NCBI GenBank assembly: GCA_031406155.1
Contig: JANOGW010000003.1
Location: 124,001 to 188,000 of the forward strand
Length of the DNA stretch: 64,000 bases
Source: JACMNW01 sp031406155
Lineage (GTDB): Bacteria; Pseudomonadota; Alphaproteobacteria; Rhodobacterales; Rhodobacteraceae
Reading direction: 5' to 3'
The notes beneath the pieces were generated by a model. The model searched no databases. It was not told where the DNA came from and worked only from the letters and a program-made list of their open reading frames with translations. Each line of letters opens with the position of its first letter. Position 1 is the stretch's first letter. This document shows, one piece after another, positions 28,245-36,891 of the stretch. A program made the position numbers and the translations under genes.

Positions 28245-29030
28245 ATGACCCGTCTTGATGAAGCTTGTGCGACCATCATGCGCGACGATAACGATCACGC
28301 GGCCCGGCTAAGCTTTTATTCGCTACTGGCGGATACCTTGTTGTTCGTGATGCTGGAGGAAGACGCCGCCACCGCCGACCAAGTGCGCCCACGGCTTTTT
28401 GAGCTGGAAGACGGGCCGGTGGTGCTGGTCTTTGATCTGGAAGAGCGGCTGACAGAGTTTGTCGGTGGTCCGGCACCCTATGCGGCCCTTCCCGGCCGGG
28501 TGATCGCTGCGCAACTGGCAGGGCAGGGCATCGGACTGGGCCTGAATGTCGGTGTCACGTCGTCGTCGATCATGCTGCCGGCAGAGGCTATGGAATGGTT
28601 GACAAGAACGCTCGATACCCGACCGAAGCAGGTAGCGGCTATCGTGCTGGGGTTTTCGCCACCTTGGGGGATACCCGCCTCGGTTACCGACCGATTGCTT
28701 GAAAAACTGAGCGTAAACGCTGGCTTGGCGGATGCAGTGTTGTTGGCCGAAGTGGTGTATCAGGGCGGAAGAAAAGGCCACATCCTTGCTGTTCTGGGAA
28801 CCGTGGAAGGCGCTGAAGCTGCGTTGAGCGGGGCGGTGTCAGAGGCATTGATATTTTCGGGTCTGGATATGGCCGAGATGGATGTCGTGTTCCTTGCCCC
28901 CGATGACCCCCGCGCGAAGATCATCGAAGATGTCGCGTTGCGGCTGGATCTGCCCAGGGCGATGATTGCCCCCAAGACCGCCACCCTTGGCCCCGGAGTG
29001 AACCGGCAAACGCCGCCCAACTTGCGTTGA
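28245..29030 (+). CDS. SseB family protein
   Basis: A 261-residue protein with an SseB N-terminal-type domain. The opening TRLDEACATIMRDDNDHAARLSFYSLLADTLLFVMLEE is typical, and it is followed by an SseB-like C-terminal half. E. coli SseB overexpression improves serine tolerance, but the molecular role is unknown. It starts five bases after uvrA and is probably co-transcribed, so it would be co-induced by SOS (inference). Confidence 0.78.
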   Translation: MTRLDEACATIMRDDNDHAARLSFYSLLADTLLFVMLEEDAATADQVRPRLFELEDGPVVLVFDLEERLTEFVGGPAPYAALPGRVIAAQLAGQGIGLGLNVGVTSSSIMLPAEAMEWLTRTLDTRPKQVAAIVLGFSPPWGIPASVTDRLLEKLSVNAGLADAVLLAEVVYQGGRKGHILAVLGTVEGAEAALSGAVSEALIFSGLDMAEMDVVFLAPDDPRAKIIEDVALRLDLPRAMIAPKTATLGPGVNRQTPPNLR

Positions 29031-29039
29031 AGCTTGTGG

Positions 29040-29059
29040 GGTATAGAGATACCTATTTT
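29040..29059 (+). terminator. Weak candidate terminator after the SseB gene
   Basis: GGTAT-AGAG-ATACC followed by TATTTT. The stem has only five pairs, so efficiency is doubtful. Confidence 0.35.
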
Positions 29060-29101
29060 GCAAGCCGTTGATATATATAAAATAAATGTGATTGCCGTGC
29101 C

Positions 29102-29130
29102 TTGACCTGCGCATCTGCTTGCGACATACA
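29102..29130 (+). promoter_or_regulatory. Candidate rplM-rpsI promoter
   Basis: TTGACC (29102-29107), exactly 17 bases, then CATACA (29125-29130), 54 bases before rplM. A very AT-rich tract (about 29069-29094) lies just upstream and could act as an UP-like element. Confidence 0.55.
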
Positions 29131-29183
29131 CCGTCATCGCAGATTTCGGGGCCGTACCCCGCTTCACTTGATAGGCTACCAAC

Positions 29184-29648
29184 ATGAAAACCTTTTCCGC
29201 TACACCGGCGGACATCGACAAAAAGTGGATCCTGATCGACGCCGAAGGCATCGTTCTGGGCCGCCTTGCGACGATCGTCGCCAGCATCTTGCGTGGCAAG
29301 AACAAGCCGACCTTCACGCCGCACATGGATATGGGCGACAACGTGATCGTCATCAACGCCGACAAGGTGCAGATGACCGGCAACAAGCGCGCCGACAAGC
29401 GCTACTACTGGCACACAGGCCACCCGGGCGGGATCAAATTCCGCACGGCCGCACAAGTGCTGGATGGTGCGCATCCTGAACGTGTTGTCGTCAAGGCGGT
29501 TGAGCGCATGATCACCCGCAACCGGCTTGGCCGCGTGCAGATGACCAACCTGCGCGTCTATGCCGGTGGCGAACACCCGCATGAAGCACAGCAGCCCGCC
29601 GTTCTCGACCTTGCGTCGATGAACCCAAAGAACACCCGGAGCGCATGA
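29184..29648 (+). CDS. rplM: 50S ribosomal protein L13
   Basis: A 154-residue L13. Typical segments are KTFSATPADIDKKWILIDAEGIVLGRLAT near the N-terminus, KPTFTPHMDMGDNVIVINADKV, and the C-terminal VERMITRNRLGRVQMTNLRVYAGGEHPHEAQQP. It is an early-assembly protein of the large subunit. As in most bacteria it is paired with rpsI, directly downstream. Confidence 0.99.
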   Translation: MKTFSATPADIDKKWILIDAEGIVLGRLATIVASILRGKNKPTFTPHMDMGDNVIVINADKVQMTGNKRADKRYYWHTGHPGGIKFRTAAQVLDGAHPERVVVKAVERMITRNRLGRVQMTNLRVYAGGEHPHEAQQPAVLDLASMNPKNTRSA

Positions 29649-29650
29649 TC

Positions 29651-30136
29651 ATGGCAGATATCAAATCCCTCGACGATCTGAAATCCGCCGTTGGCACCGT
29701 TGAGACCGCCGTGGTCGTTGCGGCACCGCGCGTTTCGGTCAAGGACGCGCAGGGCCGGTCCTACGCCACTGGCAAGCGGAAAGATGCGGTTGCCCGCGTC
29801 TGGATCAAGCCGGGTTCCGGCAAGGTTGTCGTCAATGGCAAGACAATGGCAGACTACTTCGCCCGCCCTGTGTTGCAGATGATCCTGCGCCAACCCTTCA
29901 CCGTGGCCGGTGTGGAAGGCCAGTTTGATGTGGTGGCAACGGTCGCCGGTGGGGGCCTGTCAGGTCAGGCCGGCGCAGTGAAGCACGGCATTTCAAAAGC
30001 TCTGCAACTGTTCGAGCCAAGCCTGCGTGGCGCATTGAAAGCGGCAGGCTTCCTGACCCGCGACAGCCGCGTTGTGGAACGCAAGAAGTACGGCAAGGCG
30101 AAAGCCCGCAAGAGCTTCCAGTTCTCTAAGCGCTAA
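29651..30136 (+). CDS. rpsI: 30S ribosomal protein S9
   Basis: About 161 residues. The conserved core begins RSYATGKRKDAVARVWIKPGSG and ends with the basic tail RKKYGKAKARKSFQFSKR that reaches the P site. An N-terminal extension of about 35 residues, before the core, is usual for alphaproteobacteria. ATG 29645 would overlap the rplM stop, but GGAG at 29638-29641 is nine bases from ATG 29651 and only three from 29645, so 29651 is preferred. Confidence 0.97.
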   Translation: MADIKSLDDLKSAVGTVETAVVVAAPRVSVKDAQGRSYATGKRKDAVARVWIKPGSGKVVVNGKTMADYFARPVLQMILRQPFTVAGVEGQFDVVATVAGGGLSGQAGAVKHGISKALQLFEPSLRGALKAAGFLTRDSRVVERKKYGKAKARKSFQFSKR

Positions 30137-30157
30137 ACCACGTTTGCACTTTTGGAA

Positions 30158-30184
30158 AAGGCCCGCTGTTTGCGGGCCTTTTTC
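30158..30184 (+). terminator. Rho-independent terminator of rplM-rpsI
   Basis: AAGGCCCGC (30158-30166) pairs with GCGGGCCTT (30172-30180), five-base loop, followed by more T. Confidence 0.92.
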
Positions 30185-30196
30185 CGTTCATCTGCC

Positions 30197-30226
30197 AAAA
30201 AAAATGGGCCGGTTTGATCCGGCCCA
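30197..30226 (-). terminator. Rho-independent terminator of the DUF1127 gene
   Basis: On the minus strand TGGGCCGG/CCGGCCCA (30226-30219 with 30212-30205) is followed by eight T. It faces the rpsI terminator. Confidence 0.88.
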
Positions 30227-30250
30227 GTCAGGGGATAGCATGGTCAGGCG

Positions 30251-30475
30251 TTATGTTTGCCAAAACCGTTTGGTGCATTCGCTGTAAGCCTCACCGGGTT
30301 CCAGCCCGATATCGTGCAACAGATGACCGTCCAGCTTGCGCAGGCTTTTCCGTGTCGCCCCGAGCATCTGCCACCTTGCAAGCGTGAAGGCCAGATTGAA
30401 CGCCAACCGGGACAACAATGGCAATCGAACCAGTAGCGTGGGGTCGAAAAGTTCAAATCTGTCCGTCAATGTCAT
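30251..30475 (-). CDS. DUF1127 (YjiS-like) small protein
   Basis: A 74-residue basic protein. The C-terminal DUF1127 motif (TRKSLRKLDGHLLHDIGLEPGEAYSEC) is plain; the N-terminal half (LLSRLAFNLAFTLARWQ) is amphipathic. DUF1127 proteins occur in several copies in alphaproteobacteria and some, as small Arg-rich proteins, influence RNA turnover and phosphate or carbon metabolism. AGGTAA upstream supports the start. It has its own terminator and a divergent promoter region with an FNR-type box. Confidence 0.88.
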   Translation of the reverse strand: MTLTDRFELFDPTLLVRLPLLSRLAFNLAFTLARWQMLGATRKSLRKLDGHLLHDIGLEPGEAYSECTKRFWQT

Positions 30476-30494
30476 AATGAATTACCTATTGTGT

Positions 30495-30508
30495 TGATTC
30501 AGATCAAC
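30495..30508. promoter_or_regulatory. FNR/CRP-type box (FnrL-like)
   Basis: TTGATTCAGATCAA is a perfect match to the FNR consensus TTGAT-N4-ATCAA. It lies between the divergent DUF1127 and MocR genes, overlapping the candidate -35 of the latter. Confidence 0.65.
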
Positions 30509-30523
30509 CGCACCGATACAAAT
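30495..30523 (+). promoter_or_regulatory. Candidate promoter of the MocR-type gene
   Basis: TTGATT (30495-30500), 17 bases, TACAAA (30518-30523). Because the FNR-type box occupies the -35, an FNR-like protein bound there would be expected to repress this promoter. Confidence 0.4.
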
Positions 30524-30563
30524 AGGGGTACAAAATGCAGCAGTGAGTCGCCAGAGGAATCTT

Positions 30564-31967
30564 GTGCCTGATACAATATGGACCCCCGACTTGTCACAAT
30601 TTCCGGGTCCAAAGTATCTGGGACTGTCGCGTGCACTGCGCGAAGCGATCCGCCAAGGTAACCTTGTACAAGGAGAGCAACTTCCGACTGTGCGCGATCT
30701 TGCCTGGGCAGTGGGTGTTACGCCGGGCACCGTTTCGCGGGCCTACCAACTGGCCACTCAGGAAGGTCTGCTTGCTGCGACGGTCGGGCGCGGGACGTTT
30801 GTCGCCTCCTCTGTGCCAAGACTTGGGCCGACACAATCCATCTATGTTGAACGCGAAACCGATACACCCGGCAACATTGTCGATCTGCGATCGCCACAGC
30901 TTCCTGATGTCGGGCAGGCGGGCGTCTTTGCCACGGCAATGCGGCAGATCGCTGACAGGATCGGCAAAGACTGGCTGGATTATTCCACTCAGCGGTCAGA
31001 AGCACCCCTGCGGGCAGCAGTTCGCGACTGGCTGAAGGACCGGGATCTCGGTCCTATATCGGCCGAGGACGTCGCCTTGACGTATGGAGGGCAGAATGCG
31101 GTCTCGTTGATCCTGCAATGCTGCCTGCGGGGCGATCGGCCGGTCGTGGTTACCGAGGATCTGTGCTATCCGGGTTTCGCGCGGGCTGCCCGCTTGTCGC
31201 GCGCTGATGTTGTCGGTGTAGAGTTGGACAGCGAGGGCATGAAGCCTGACGCGCTGGATGCTGCTTGCCGTCGCCACGGGCCACAGATTTTGTGCCTGAC
31301 ACCCGAAGCGCAAAACCCGACCGCCGCCCGGATGAGCCGTGCGCGCCGCGAGGATATCGTCAAGGTTGCCAGAAAGTATGATCTGCAAATCATTGAGGAT
31401 GATTGCTATGCGATTGCGGACAGCAGTTTGGCAACCTTGCGTGCCTTGGCGCCGGAACGGACATGGTATGTTGGCGGCATCTCGAAAACCGTCTCCGCGG
31501 CCCTGCGCTTTGGCTATATCGTGTGCCCGACGGGCATGGGCGAGGCTGGGCGGCTTACGGCGCAGCACAGCTTTTTTGCGCTGGCCCGCCCTGTGTCGGA
31601 CCTGTGCCTGGAACTTTTCAAGTCGGGCGCTGCGGGCGAAATTCGGGCGCGCGTTCAGGCGGAATTTGACGACCGGTTGCAGGCCATGGTCACGGCGCTG
31701 GCCGCCTATGATCTGCGCTGGCAGGCGGGTTTGTCATTTGCCTGGCTGAACTTGCCGATCGATTGGTGCGCCTCGGATTTCACGCGGATGGCAGAGGTCC
31801 GGGATGTGATGGTGCGGTCAGCGGATGTGTTTGCGCTTGTACACGGTCGCGCACCGAATGCCGTGCGTCTTGCCCTGGCGGGTGGCATTGCGCGGGCACA
31901 ATTCGAAGGTGGGCTGTCAGCACTGTCGCAATTGCTGCGAAATCCGCCGCTTGAAACTGCTGTTTGA
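30564..31967 (+). CDS. MocR family regulator (GntR HTH + aminotransferase fold)
   Basis: About 467 residues. A GntR winged helix (LSRALREAIRQGNLVQGEQLPTVRDLAWAVGVTPGTVSRAYQLATQEGLL, about 15-75) is fused to a class-I aminotransferase domain with the PLP lysine in YVGGISKTVSAALRFGY. MocR regulators sense PLP or an amino compound and usually control a neighbouring gene. GTG 30564 (MPDTIWTPDL) has AGAGGA five bases upstream and is preferred over GTG 30543. The target is not obvious: DUF1127 is divergent and a Pot-type ABC operon lies downstream. Confidence 0.88.
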   Translation: MPDTIWTPDLSQFPGPKYLGLSRALREAIRQGNLVQGEQLPTVRDLAWAVGVTPGTVSRAYQLATQEGLLAATVGRGTFVASSVPRLGPTQSIYVERETDTPGNIVDLRSPQLPDVGQAGVFATAMRQIADRIGKDWLDYSTQRSEAPLRAAVRDWLKDRDLGPISAEDVALTYGGQNAVSLILQCCLRGDRPVVVTEDLCYPGFARAARLSRADVVGVELDSEGMKPDALDAACRRHGPQILCLTPEAQNPTAARMSRARREDIVKVARKYDLQIIEDDCYAIADSSLATLRALAPERTWYVGGISKTVSAALRFGYIVCPTGMGEAGRLTAQHSFFALARPVSDLCLELFKSGAAGEIRARVQAEFDDRLQAMVTALAAYDLRWQAGLSFAWLNLPIDWCASDFTRMAEVRDVMVRSADVFALVHGRAPNAVRLALAGGIARAQFEGGLSALSQLLRNPPLETAV

Positions 31968-32072
31968 TGCAAAGCTGTTGCGAAACGGGCGCGGTCACGC
32001 GGAATTGTAATCGCCGCAGTTGACGCGGCACCGGGCGCGGCTGCAAGACTGGCGGCAGAGCAGAATAATATA

Positions 32073-32345
32073 ATGGACCCGAAAATGGGACATCAGGCTT
32101 CCTTTCACGCCCCTCATGGGGGTGCTGACTTTCTTGGTTTACGCACAAATCGGCTTGGCGCGACCGAAATCGTCTATGACGATGGCGTGGCGCGCCGCAT
32201 GGTTTGGCGCGTGTCGTGCAGTGAGGGCAAAGAAGCCCGCATCAGCGATGCCCTGCGCGTGGCCGTTGGGTCGCTTCGCGTGGTGCCGACGCTGTATGAC
32301 GAGCTGAAAAAGCGCGCAATCGGGATTGAACGCGTTCCGGGGTAA
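32073..32345 (+). CDS. Small hypothetical protein
   Basis: A 90-residue open frame with balanced charge and no signal or membrane segment. The segment ATEIVYDDGVARRMVWRVSCSEGKEARISDALRVAVGSLRVVPTLYDELKKRAIGIE looks like a folded domain, not a shadow frame. I do not recognise the family. The ribosome site is weak; M5 (32085) is an alternative start. It fills the 517-base gap between the MocR gene and the ABC operon. Confidence 0.45.
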   Translation: MDPKMGHQASFHAPHGGADFLGLRTNRLGATEIVYDDGVARRMVWRVSCSEGKEARISDALRVAVGSLRVVPTLYDELKKRAIGIERVPG

Positions 32346-32484
32346 ACGATACCACGCGGCACATCTTTTGATCAAATCACGCGTATTGCAGCTCTTGTGT
32401 TCCTGCGCCCCCTTGCGCGATTGGCCATCTTCCGGCTAGCCTAAACTCAAGAACCAGTAAATTGGGCTGCCAATAGGGGGCAAA

Positions 32485-33372
32485 ATGGCTAAATCCACCA
32501 AGGTGGGGCGCTTCAGGGATACTGAAGCAGCCAGCGGTCTTGCATTGATCAGCCCGACAGCGTTGTACGCGATTCTGCTGCTGGCGGCGCCATTGGCCAC
32601 GATCATCATCTATTCATTGTTGACCGACGGCGAGCTGACGATCATCCGCGACTTTACGTTTGCCAACTACATCGAAACGTGGACGAACCGCATTTACCGG
32701 TCGATCATGTTCCGGTCATTGTCAGTTTCAATTGCCGTTACGATCCTGACCGTCCTGCTGGCCTATCCGGTTGCTTATTTCGTCAGCTTCCATGTGGCAC
32801 CTGACAAAAAATCCCTGTGGCTATTCCTGATCACCATTCCATTCTGGACCTCGTATCTGATCCGCGTTTTTCTTTGGAAGGTTATCCTCGGCTACAATGG
32901 CGTGATCAATTCTGGTTTGATGAGCGTCGGTGTGATCGATGAACCGCTGACTGCGATATCCTATAATGTGCAGGCTTTTGTTGTGACATTGGCGCATGCC
33001 TATGCGCCCTTTGCCATTTTGCCGATCTTCGTGGCGCTAGAGAAAATCGACCGGTCCTTGCTGGAGGCGGGGCAGGATCTTGGCGAATCCAAATTTCGCA
33101 CCTTCCTTCGGGTGACCTTGCCACTGTCCATTCCCGGTGTTGCGGCGGCGGTGCTGATCGTGTTCATCCCGACCATCGGCGATTATGTGACGCCCAACCT
33201 GATTGGTGGCGGCAAGATCCCGATGATTGCGAACGTGATCGAAAAACTGATGTTGAAGGGCGATAACAAACCGCTTGGATCGGCAATTGCCGTTTCGGCA
33301 ATGATTGTCGTGACGCTTGTCAGCCTGCTGTTCCTGTTCTTGATCCGCAAGTATCTGAGGGCAACGAAATGA
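32485..33372 (+). CDS. ABC transporter permease, PotB type
   Basis: A 295-residue inner-membrane permease with six predicted helices. The EAA coupling loop is LEAGQDLGESKFRTFLRVTLPLSIPG. The closest-looking family is spermidine/putrescine PotB. AGGGGG lies upstream of the ATG. It overlaps the next permease gene by four bases (ATGA). The substrate is probably a polyamine or related cation, but amino-acid derivatives are also carried by this family. Confidence 0.9.
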   Translation: MAKSTKVGRFRDTEAASGLALISPTALYAILLLAAPLATIIIYSLLTDGELTIIRDFTFANYIETWTNRIYRSIMFRSLSVSIAVTILTVLLAYPVAYFVSFHVAPDKKSLWLFLITIPFWTSYLIRVFLWKVILGYNGVINSGLMSVGVIDEPLTAISYNVQAFVVTLAHAYAPFAILPIFVALEKIDRSLLEAGQDLGESKFRTFLRVTLPLSIPGVAAAVLIVFIPTIGDYVTPNLIGGGKIPMIANVIEKLMLKGDNKPLGSAIAVSAMIVVTLVSLLFLFLIRKYLRATK

Positions 33373-34175
33373 AATTCTCGGGCCTTCGTGTTTATGCAAT
33401 CGGCTATCTGATTTTTCTTTATGCGCCGATCCTGCTGCTGCCACTGTTTGCTTTCAACGACAGCAAGGTAATCGCTTTCCCGCTGTCAGGGTTTACCACA
33501 TCGTGGTTTTCGCAGATGTGGGCAGATGATAACCTCTGGAATGCATTGAAGAATAGTGTGATCGTTTCCAGTTCTGTGGCGGTGCTGTCAACAGCGTTTG
33601 GTGTGTTTGCCGCGCGGGCAACCACCCGCTATGCGTTTCCCGGCAAGGGTGGAATTCTGGGGCTGATCATGCTGCCACTGGTCTTGCCGGAAATGATCGT
33701 TGCCATGTCTTTGCTGATCGTCTTGCTGGCAATCGGCTTTCCGCTGTCGATCTTCACGATCATTCTGGGCCATGTCCTGATCTGCACGCCGTTTGCGGTC
33801 GCCATTCTGAGTTCGGCGTTTCAGTCGCTTGATAAATCGCTGGAGGAGGCCGCCTATGATCTGGGTGAAACGCCGTTTTCCACCTTTCGGCTGATCATAT
33901 TCCCGCTAGTGATGCCGGGCATTATATCGTCGCTGCTGATTTCTTTTACCATCAGTCTGGACGAGTTCATCATCGCCTTCTTTTTGGGCGGCAATGAAAC
34001 AACATTGTCTGTCTACATCTTCGGACAATTCCGGTTTCCGGCAAAGGTTCCATCGATCATGGCCTTGGGGACAATTCTTGTCTGTCTTTCCATCGCCTTG
34101 CTTGCAACAGCAGAATATTTCCGCCGCCGCGGCATTGCCAAAGCCGGTGGAAAAGATACCGGAGGTTTCCTGTGA
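33369..34175 (+). CDS. ABC transporter permease, PotC type
   Basis: A 268-residue second permease with six helices and an EAA loop (LEEAAYDLGETPFSTFRLIIFPLVMPGI). PotC signatures SFTISLDEFIIAFFLGGNETTLSVYIFGQFR are clear. It would form the transmembrane channel with the PotB-like subunit. It overlaps both neighbours by four bases, so three subunits are co-translated. Confidence 0.92.
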   Translation: MKFSGLRVYAIGYLIFLYAPILLLPLFAFNDSKVIAFPLSGFTTSWFSQMWADDNLWNALKNSVIVSSSVAVLSTAFGVFAARATTRYAFPGKGGILGLIMLPLVLPEMIVAMSLLIVLLAIGFPLSIFTIILGHVLICTPFAVAILSSAFQSLDKSLEEAAYDLGETPFSTFRLIIFPLVMPGIISSLLISFTISLDEFIIAFFLGGNETTLSVYIFGQFRFPAKVPSIMALGTILVCLSIALLATAEYFRRRGIAKAGGKDTGGFL

Positions 34176-35269
34176 CGTCTGAAAAACCGACCATGATCGA
34201 ATTCCAGGATGTCCATAAATACTATGGTGATTATCACGCCCTGCGCGGTATTACGGCGACCATCAAGGCGGGCGAGTTCTTTTCGCTTCTCGGGCCATCG
34301 GGCTGTGGCAAGACGACGCTTTTGCGCACCATTGCCGGATTTGAAGGCATCTCCTCCGGGGCGGTTTTGATCGATGGCAAGAACATGGCATCGGTTCCCG
34401 CCAACGTGCGCCCAACCAACATGGTGTTTCAAAGCTACGCCATCTTCCCGCATCTGACTGTGCAGGAAAATGTCGGCTTCGGATTGCGGCGTGACAGCCG
34501 CAGCAAGGACGAAAAAGCCCGCGCGGTTGACGAGGCCTTGGAGATGGTGGGCCTCAAAGGCTACGGCCAGCGTGCCGCCCATGCCCTGTCGGGCGGGCAG
34601 CGTCAACGCGTGGCCCTTGCGCGGGCCTTGATCCTGAAGCCAAAGGTCTTGCTGCTGGATGAACCGCTGTCGGCGCTGGACAAGAAGATGCGCGAACAGA
34701 TGCAGATGGAACTGATCAAGCTGCAACGGCAGGTTGGTATCACCTTCATTCTCGTCACGCATGATCAAGAAGAGGCGCTGGTCATGTCGGACCGGATTGC
34801 CGTGATGTTCGAGGGCGAGATTGCGCAACTGGCCGATCCTGAAACGCTGTACCGGCGGCCAAATTCGAAGAAGGTCGCGGATTTCATTGGCACGATGAAT
34901 TTCCTGCCCGCGAAGATATTGTCGGAGATGAGCGGCAAGATCGAAGTCGAGGCTCAGGGGTTTGGCAAGGTCACGCTGGATACGGCCCAGGCATCGTCGC
35001 AGGTGGCGGACAATGGGGCGATGGTAGGCTTCCGGCCCGAGACGCTGACCATTCTGTTCGAAGGGCAAACGGCGGTCGATCGTGAAAGCACGGCGACGGT
35101 GGAAGAAGTCGTCTACTACGGTGACATGACCTATTATGATGTCAAACTGGACGGCACAGAAAAGCCGATGCGCATTTCCATGCGAAACGTTTTCGGACGG
35201 CCGGTTCTTGATATCGGCACGCGCACCAAGGTTGCCTGGTCGCCCGGTGCGTTGGTTCTGTTCAGGTAA
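34172..35269 (+). CDS. ABC transporter ATP-binding protein, PotA type
   Basis: A 365-residue ATPase subunit: Walker A GPSGCGKTT, signature ALSGGQRQRVALARAL, Walker B LLLDEPLSALD, H-loop THDQEEAL and a C-terminal TOBE domain. GTG start after a GGAGG site, overlapping the PotC-like stop (GTGA). It energises import through the two permeases. No periplasmic binding protein (PotD/F) gene is in the operon or nearby, so it must be encoded elsewhere. Confidence 0.94.
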   Translation: MTSEKPTMIEFQDVHKYYGDYHALRGITATIKAGEFFSLLGPSGCGKTTLLRTIAGFEGISSGAVLIDGKNMASVPANVRPTNMVFQSYAIFPHLTVQENVGFGLRRDSRSKDEKARAVDEALEMVGLKGYGQRAAHALSGGQRQRVALARALILKPKVLLLDEPLSALDKKMREQMQMELIKLQRQVGITFILVTHDQEEALVMSDRIAVMFEGEIAQLADPETLYRRPNSKKVADFIGTMNFLPAKILSEMSGKIEVEAQGFGKVTLDTAQASSQVADNGAMVGFRPETLTILFEGQTAVDRESTATVEEVVYYGDMTYYDVKLDGTEKPMRISMRNVFGRPVLDIGTRTKVAWSPGALVLFR

Positions 35270-35338
35270 CGTACCAGGATTGCAGTCCAAGGCTTTGTTT
35301 TGGTTCCGCTTTAACAACTATCGATCGCACAGCGCCAC

Positions 35339-35956
35339 TCACTGGTCATGCGGCAAAAGGCCCAGCCCACGTAGATAGATGCCGATGCCAGCCTCGAGCA
35401 AATCCTCGGGCGGGAAGGGCGATTTTGCGCCCGGTGCCCCGCGTGAGAACAATTCCACCACGCCGTGACTGAGCGCCCAGATATGGGCGGAAAACATCGA
35501 AGCAGGTGGGCGCTTTTCAGGCGGAATATGTTCGGACAGCTTGGTTGCAGCGCGTTCCAGCACCTCGCGCGCCTTGGCAGCAACATGGGCGGTTTCTGGA
35601 TGCGCGTTCAGGGAAAGCCCGGATTCGAACATCGCCTTGTAATGGCCGGGGTATTTGCGTGCAAAGGCAAGATAGGCCCGCCCCGTCGCCTCGAACGCCG
35701 CAAGAGCAGTCGGCTTTCCCTGGTTATAGGCAAACTCCATCAGCGCGGCGAAGATGTCGTAGCCCTGCCTTGCGGCCTCAGCGATCAAATCATCGCGCCC
35801 TGCGAAGTGGCGATAGACAGCGGCGGGTGTGACATCGGCGGTCTTGGCAGCTTCGGACAAGGTGAAACCTTGCGGGCCTTTCTCCTCGATCAGTGCAAGG
35901 GCCGCATCGACCAGGGCCTGGCGCAGATTGCCGTGATGATAGCCGCGTTTAGTCAT
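35339..35956 (-). CDS. TetR family regulator with WHG-type C-terminal domain
   Basis: A 205-residue TetR regulator. The HTH is at about 31-60 (FTLSEAAKTADVTPAAVYRHFAGRDDLIAEAA). The C-terminal domain has a W-x3-HG segment (IWALSHGVVELF) typical of the WHG/TetR_C_33 group. The frame is open further upstream, but ATG 35956 (MTKRGYHHGNLRQALV) is the family-typical start. That ATG lies inside the end of ppk2 (8-base overlap), so the regulator is translated with ppk2. A candidate operator lies in the ppk2 promoter region. Confidence 0.9.
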   Translation of the reverse strand: MTKRGYHHGNLRQALVDAALALIEEKGPQGFTLSEAAKTADVTPAAVYRHFAGRDDLIAEAARQGYDIFAALMEFAYNQGKPTALAAFEATGRAYLAFARKYPGHYKAMFESGLSLNAHPETAHVAAKAREVLERAATKLSEHIPPEKRPPASMFSAHIWALSHGVVELFSRGAPGAKSPFPPEDLLEAGIGIYLRGLGLLPHDQ

Positions 35957-36830
35957 CCGTTTTGTCAGACCACAAGTCCATTCCGCCACAGATAAGCGGA
36001 TCAATCTTGCCAATGGCCTTTGAATCCTTGCCGACGTAGTCGACGGCATGCAGCACTGTCTGAAGTGCTGCGATCCGCGAGCGGCCCTTGTCGTCAGAAC
36101 GGATGACTGTCCAAGGTGCCGCATTGGTATCTGAACGGTGCAGGGTTTCTGAAATGGCGGCCGTGTAGGCATCCCATTTGCCCAGTCCGTCAATATCGAT
36201 CGAGGACAGTTTCCACTGTTTCAGCGGGTCGCTCTCTCGGTCAAGAAACCGTTTCAACTGTGCCGCACGACCGACATTCAACCATAACTTGACCAGCGTA
36301 ACGCCATCATCGACGAGCATCCTTTCAAAGCTTGGCACCTGCTCGAAGAACCGCTCGCGTTGATCCGGTGTGCAAAAGCTGAAGACATGTTCGACAATGC
36401 CGCGATTGTACCAACTGCGGTCGAACAGCACCATTTCGCCCGCAGCGGGCAACCAATCGATGTACCGCTGAAAATACCACTGTCCGGCCTCGCGGTCGGA
36501 TGGTTTGGACAGTGCCACGATGCTTGCAACGCGCGGGTTCATGTTCTCGCGCATGCGTTCAATCGCACCGCCCTTGCCCGCCGCATCACGGCCTTCGAAG
36601 ATCACGACAACGCGCTTGCCGGTGTTTTTCACATCCAGCTGCATCCGGACCAACTGCATTTGCAGGGCCTCCATATGCGCATCATACTCTTTGCCCTTGA
36701 TCTCTTCGCGGTAGGGAAATGTGGTGGACAGGATGTCGTCCTTGTCGGCCTTTTCAATCGCTTTGCGGATGGCTTTGGGGGCATCTTCTTTGAAGTAGCG
36801 GCTGATTGCGCCGTCGAAGGGCAGGTCCAT
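35949..36830 (-). CDS. ppk2: Polyphosphate kinase 2
   Basis: A 293-residue PPK2 with one kinase domain: Walker A GRDAAGKGG (80-88), lid region ALSKPSDREAGQWYFQRY, Walker B LFDRSWYNRG (Asp137). PPK2 transfers phosphate between polyphosphate and nucleotides, usually regenerating NTP from polyP. The length and the Asp/Arg pattern suggest class I (NDP to NTP), which by-eye reading cannot prove. Its stop overlaps the tetR start. It is separated from the upstream hydrolase by about 100 bases with a likely promoter. Confidence 0.94.
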   Translation of the reverse strand: MDLPFDGAISRYFKEDAPKAIRKAIEKADKDDILSTTFPYREEIKGKEYDAHMEALQMQLVRMQLDVKNTGKRVVVIFEGRDAAGKGGAIERMRENMNPRVASIVALSKPSDREAGQWYFQRYIDWLPAAGEMVLFDRSWYNRGIVEHVFSFCTPDQRERFFEQVPSFERMLVDDGVTLVKLWLNVGRAAQLKRFLDRESDPLKQWKLSSIDIDGLGKWDAYTAAISETLHRSDTNAAPWTVIRSDDKGRSRIAALQTVLHAVDYVGKDSKAIGKIDPLICGGMDLWSDKTDD

Positions 36831-36891
36831 GGGGGGGCGTCCTTTGCGTGGGTTCTGTGGGCCGGGACTGCTGGTACGGTGCCGGTCTGCA

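Noticed and set aside
34013..35317. 434-codon minus-strand frame over the PotA gene
   Set aside because: Antisense to a clear ABC ATPase; composition rich in His, Gln and Arg; not a gene.
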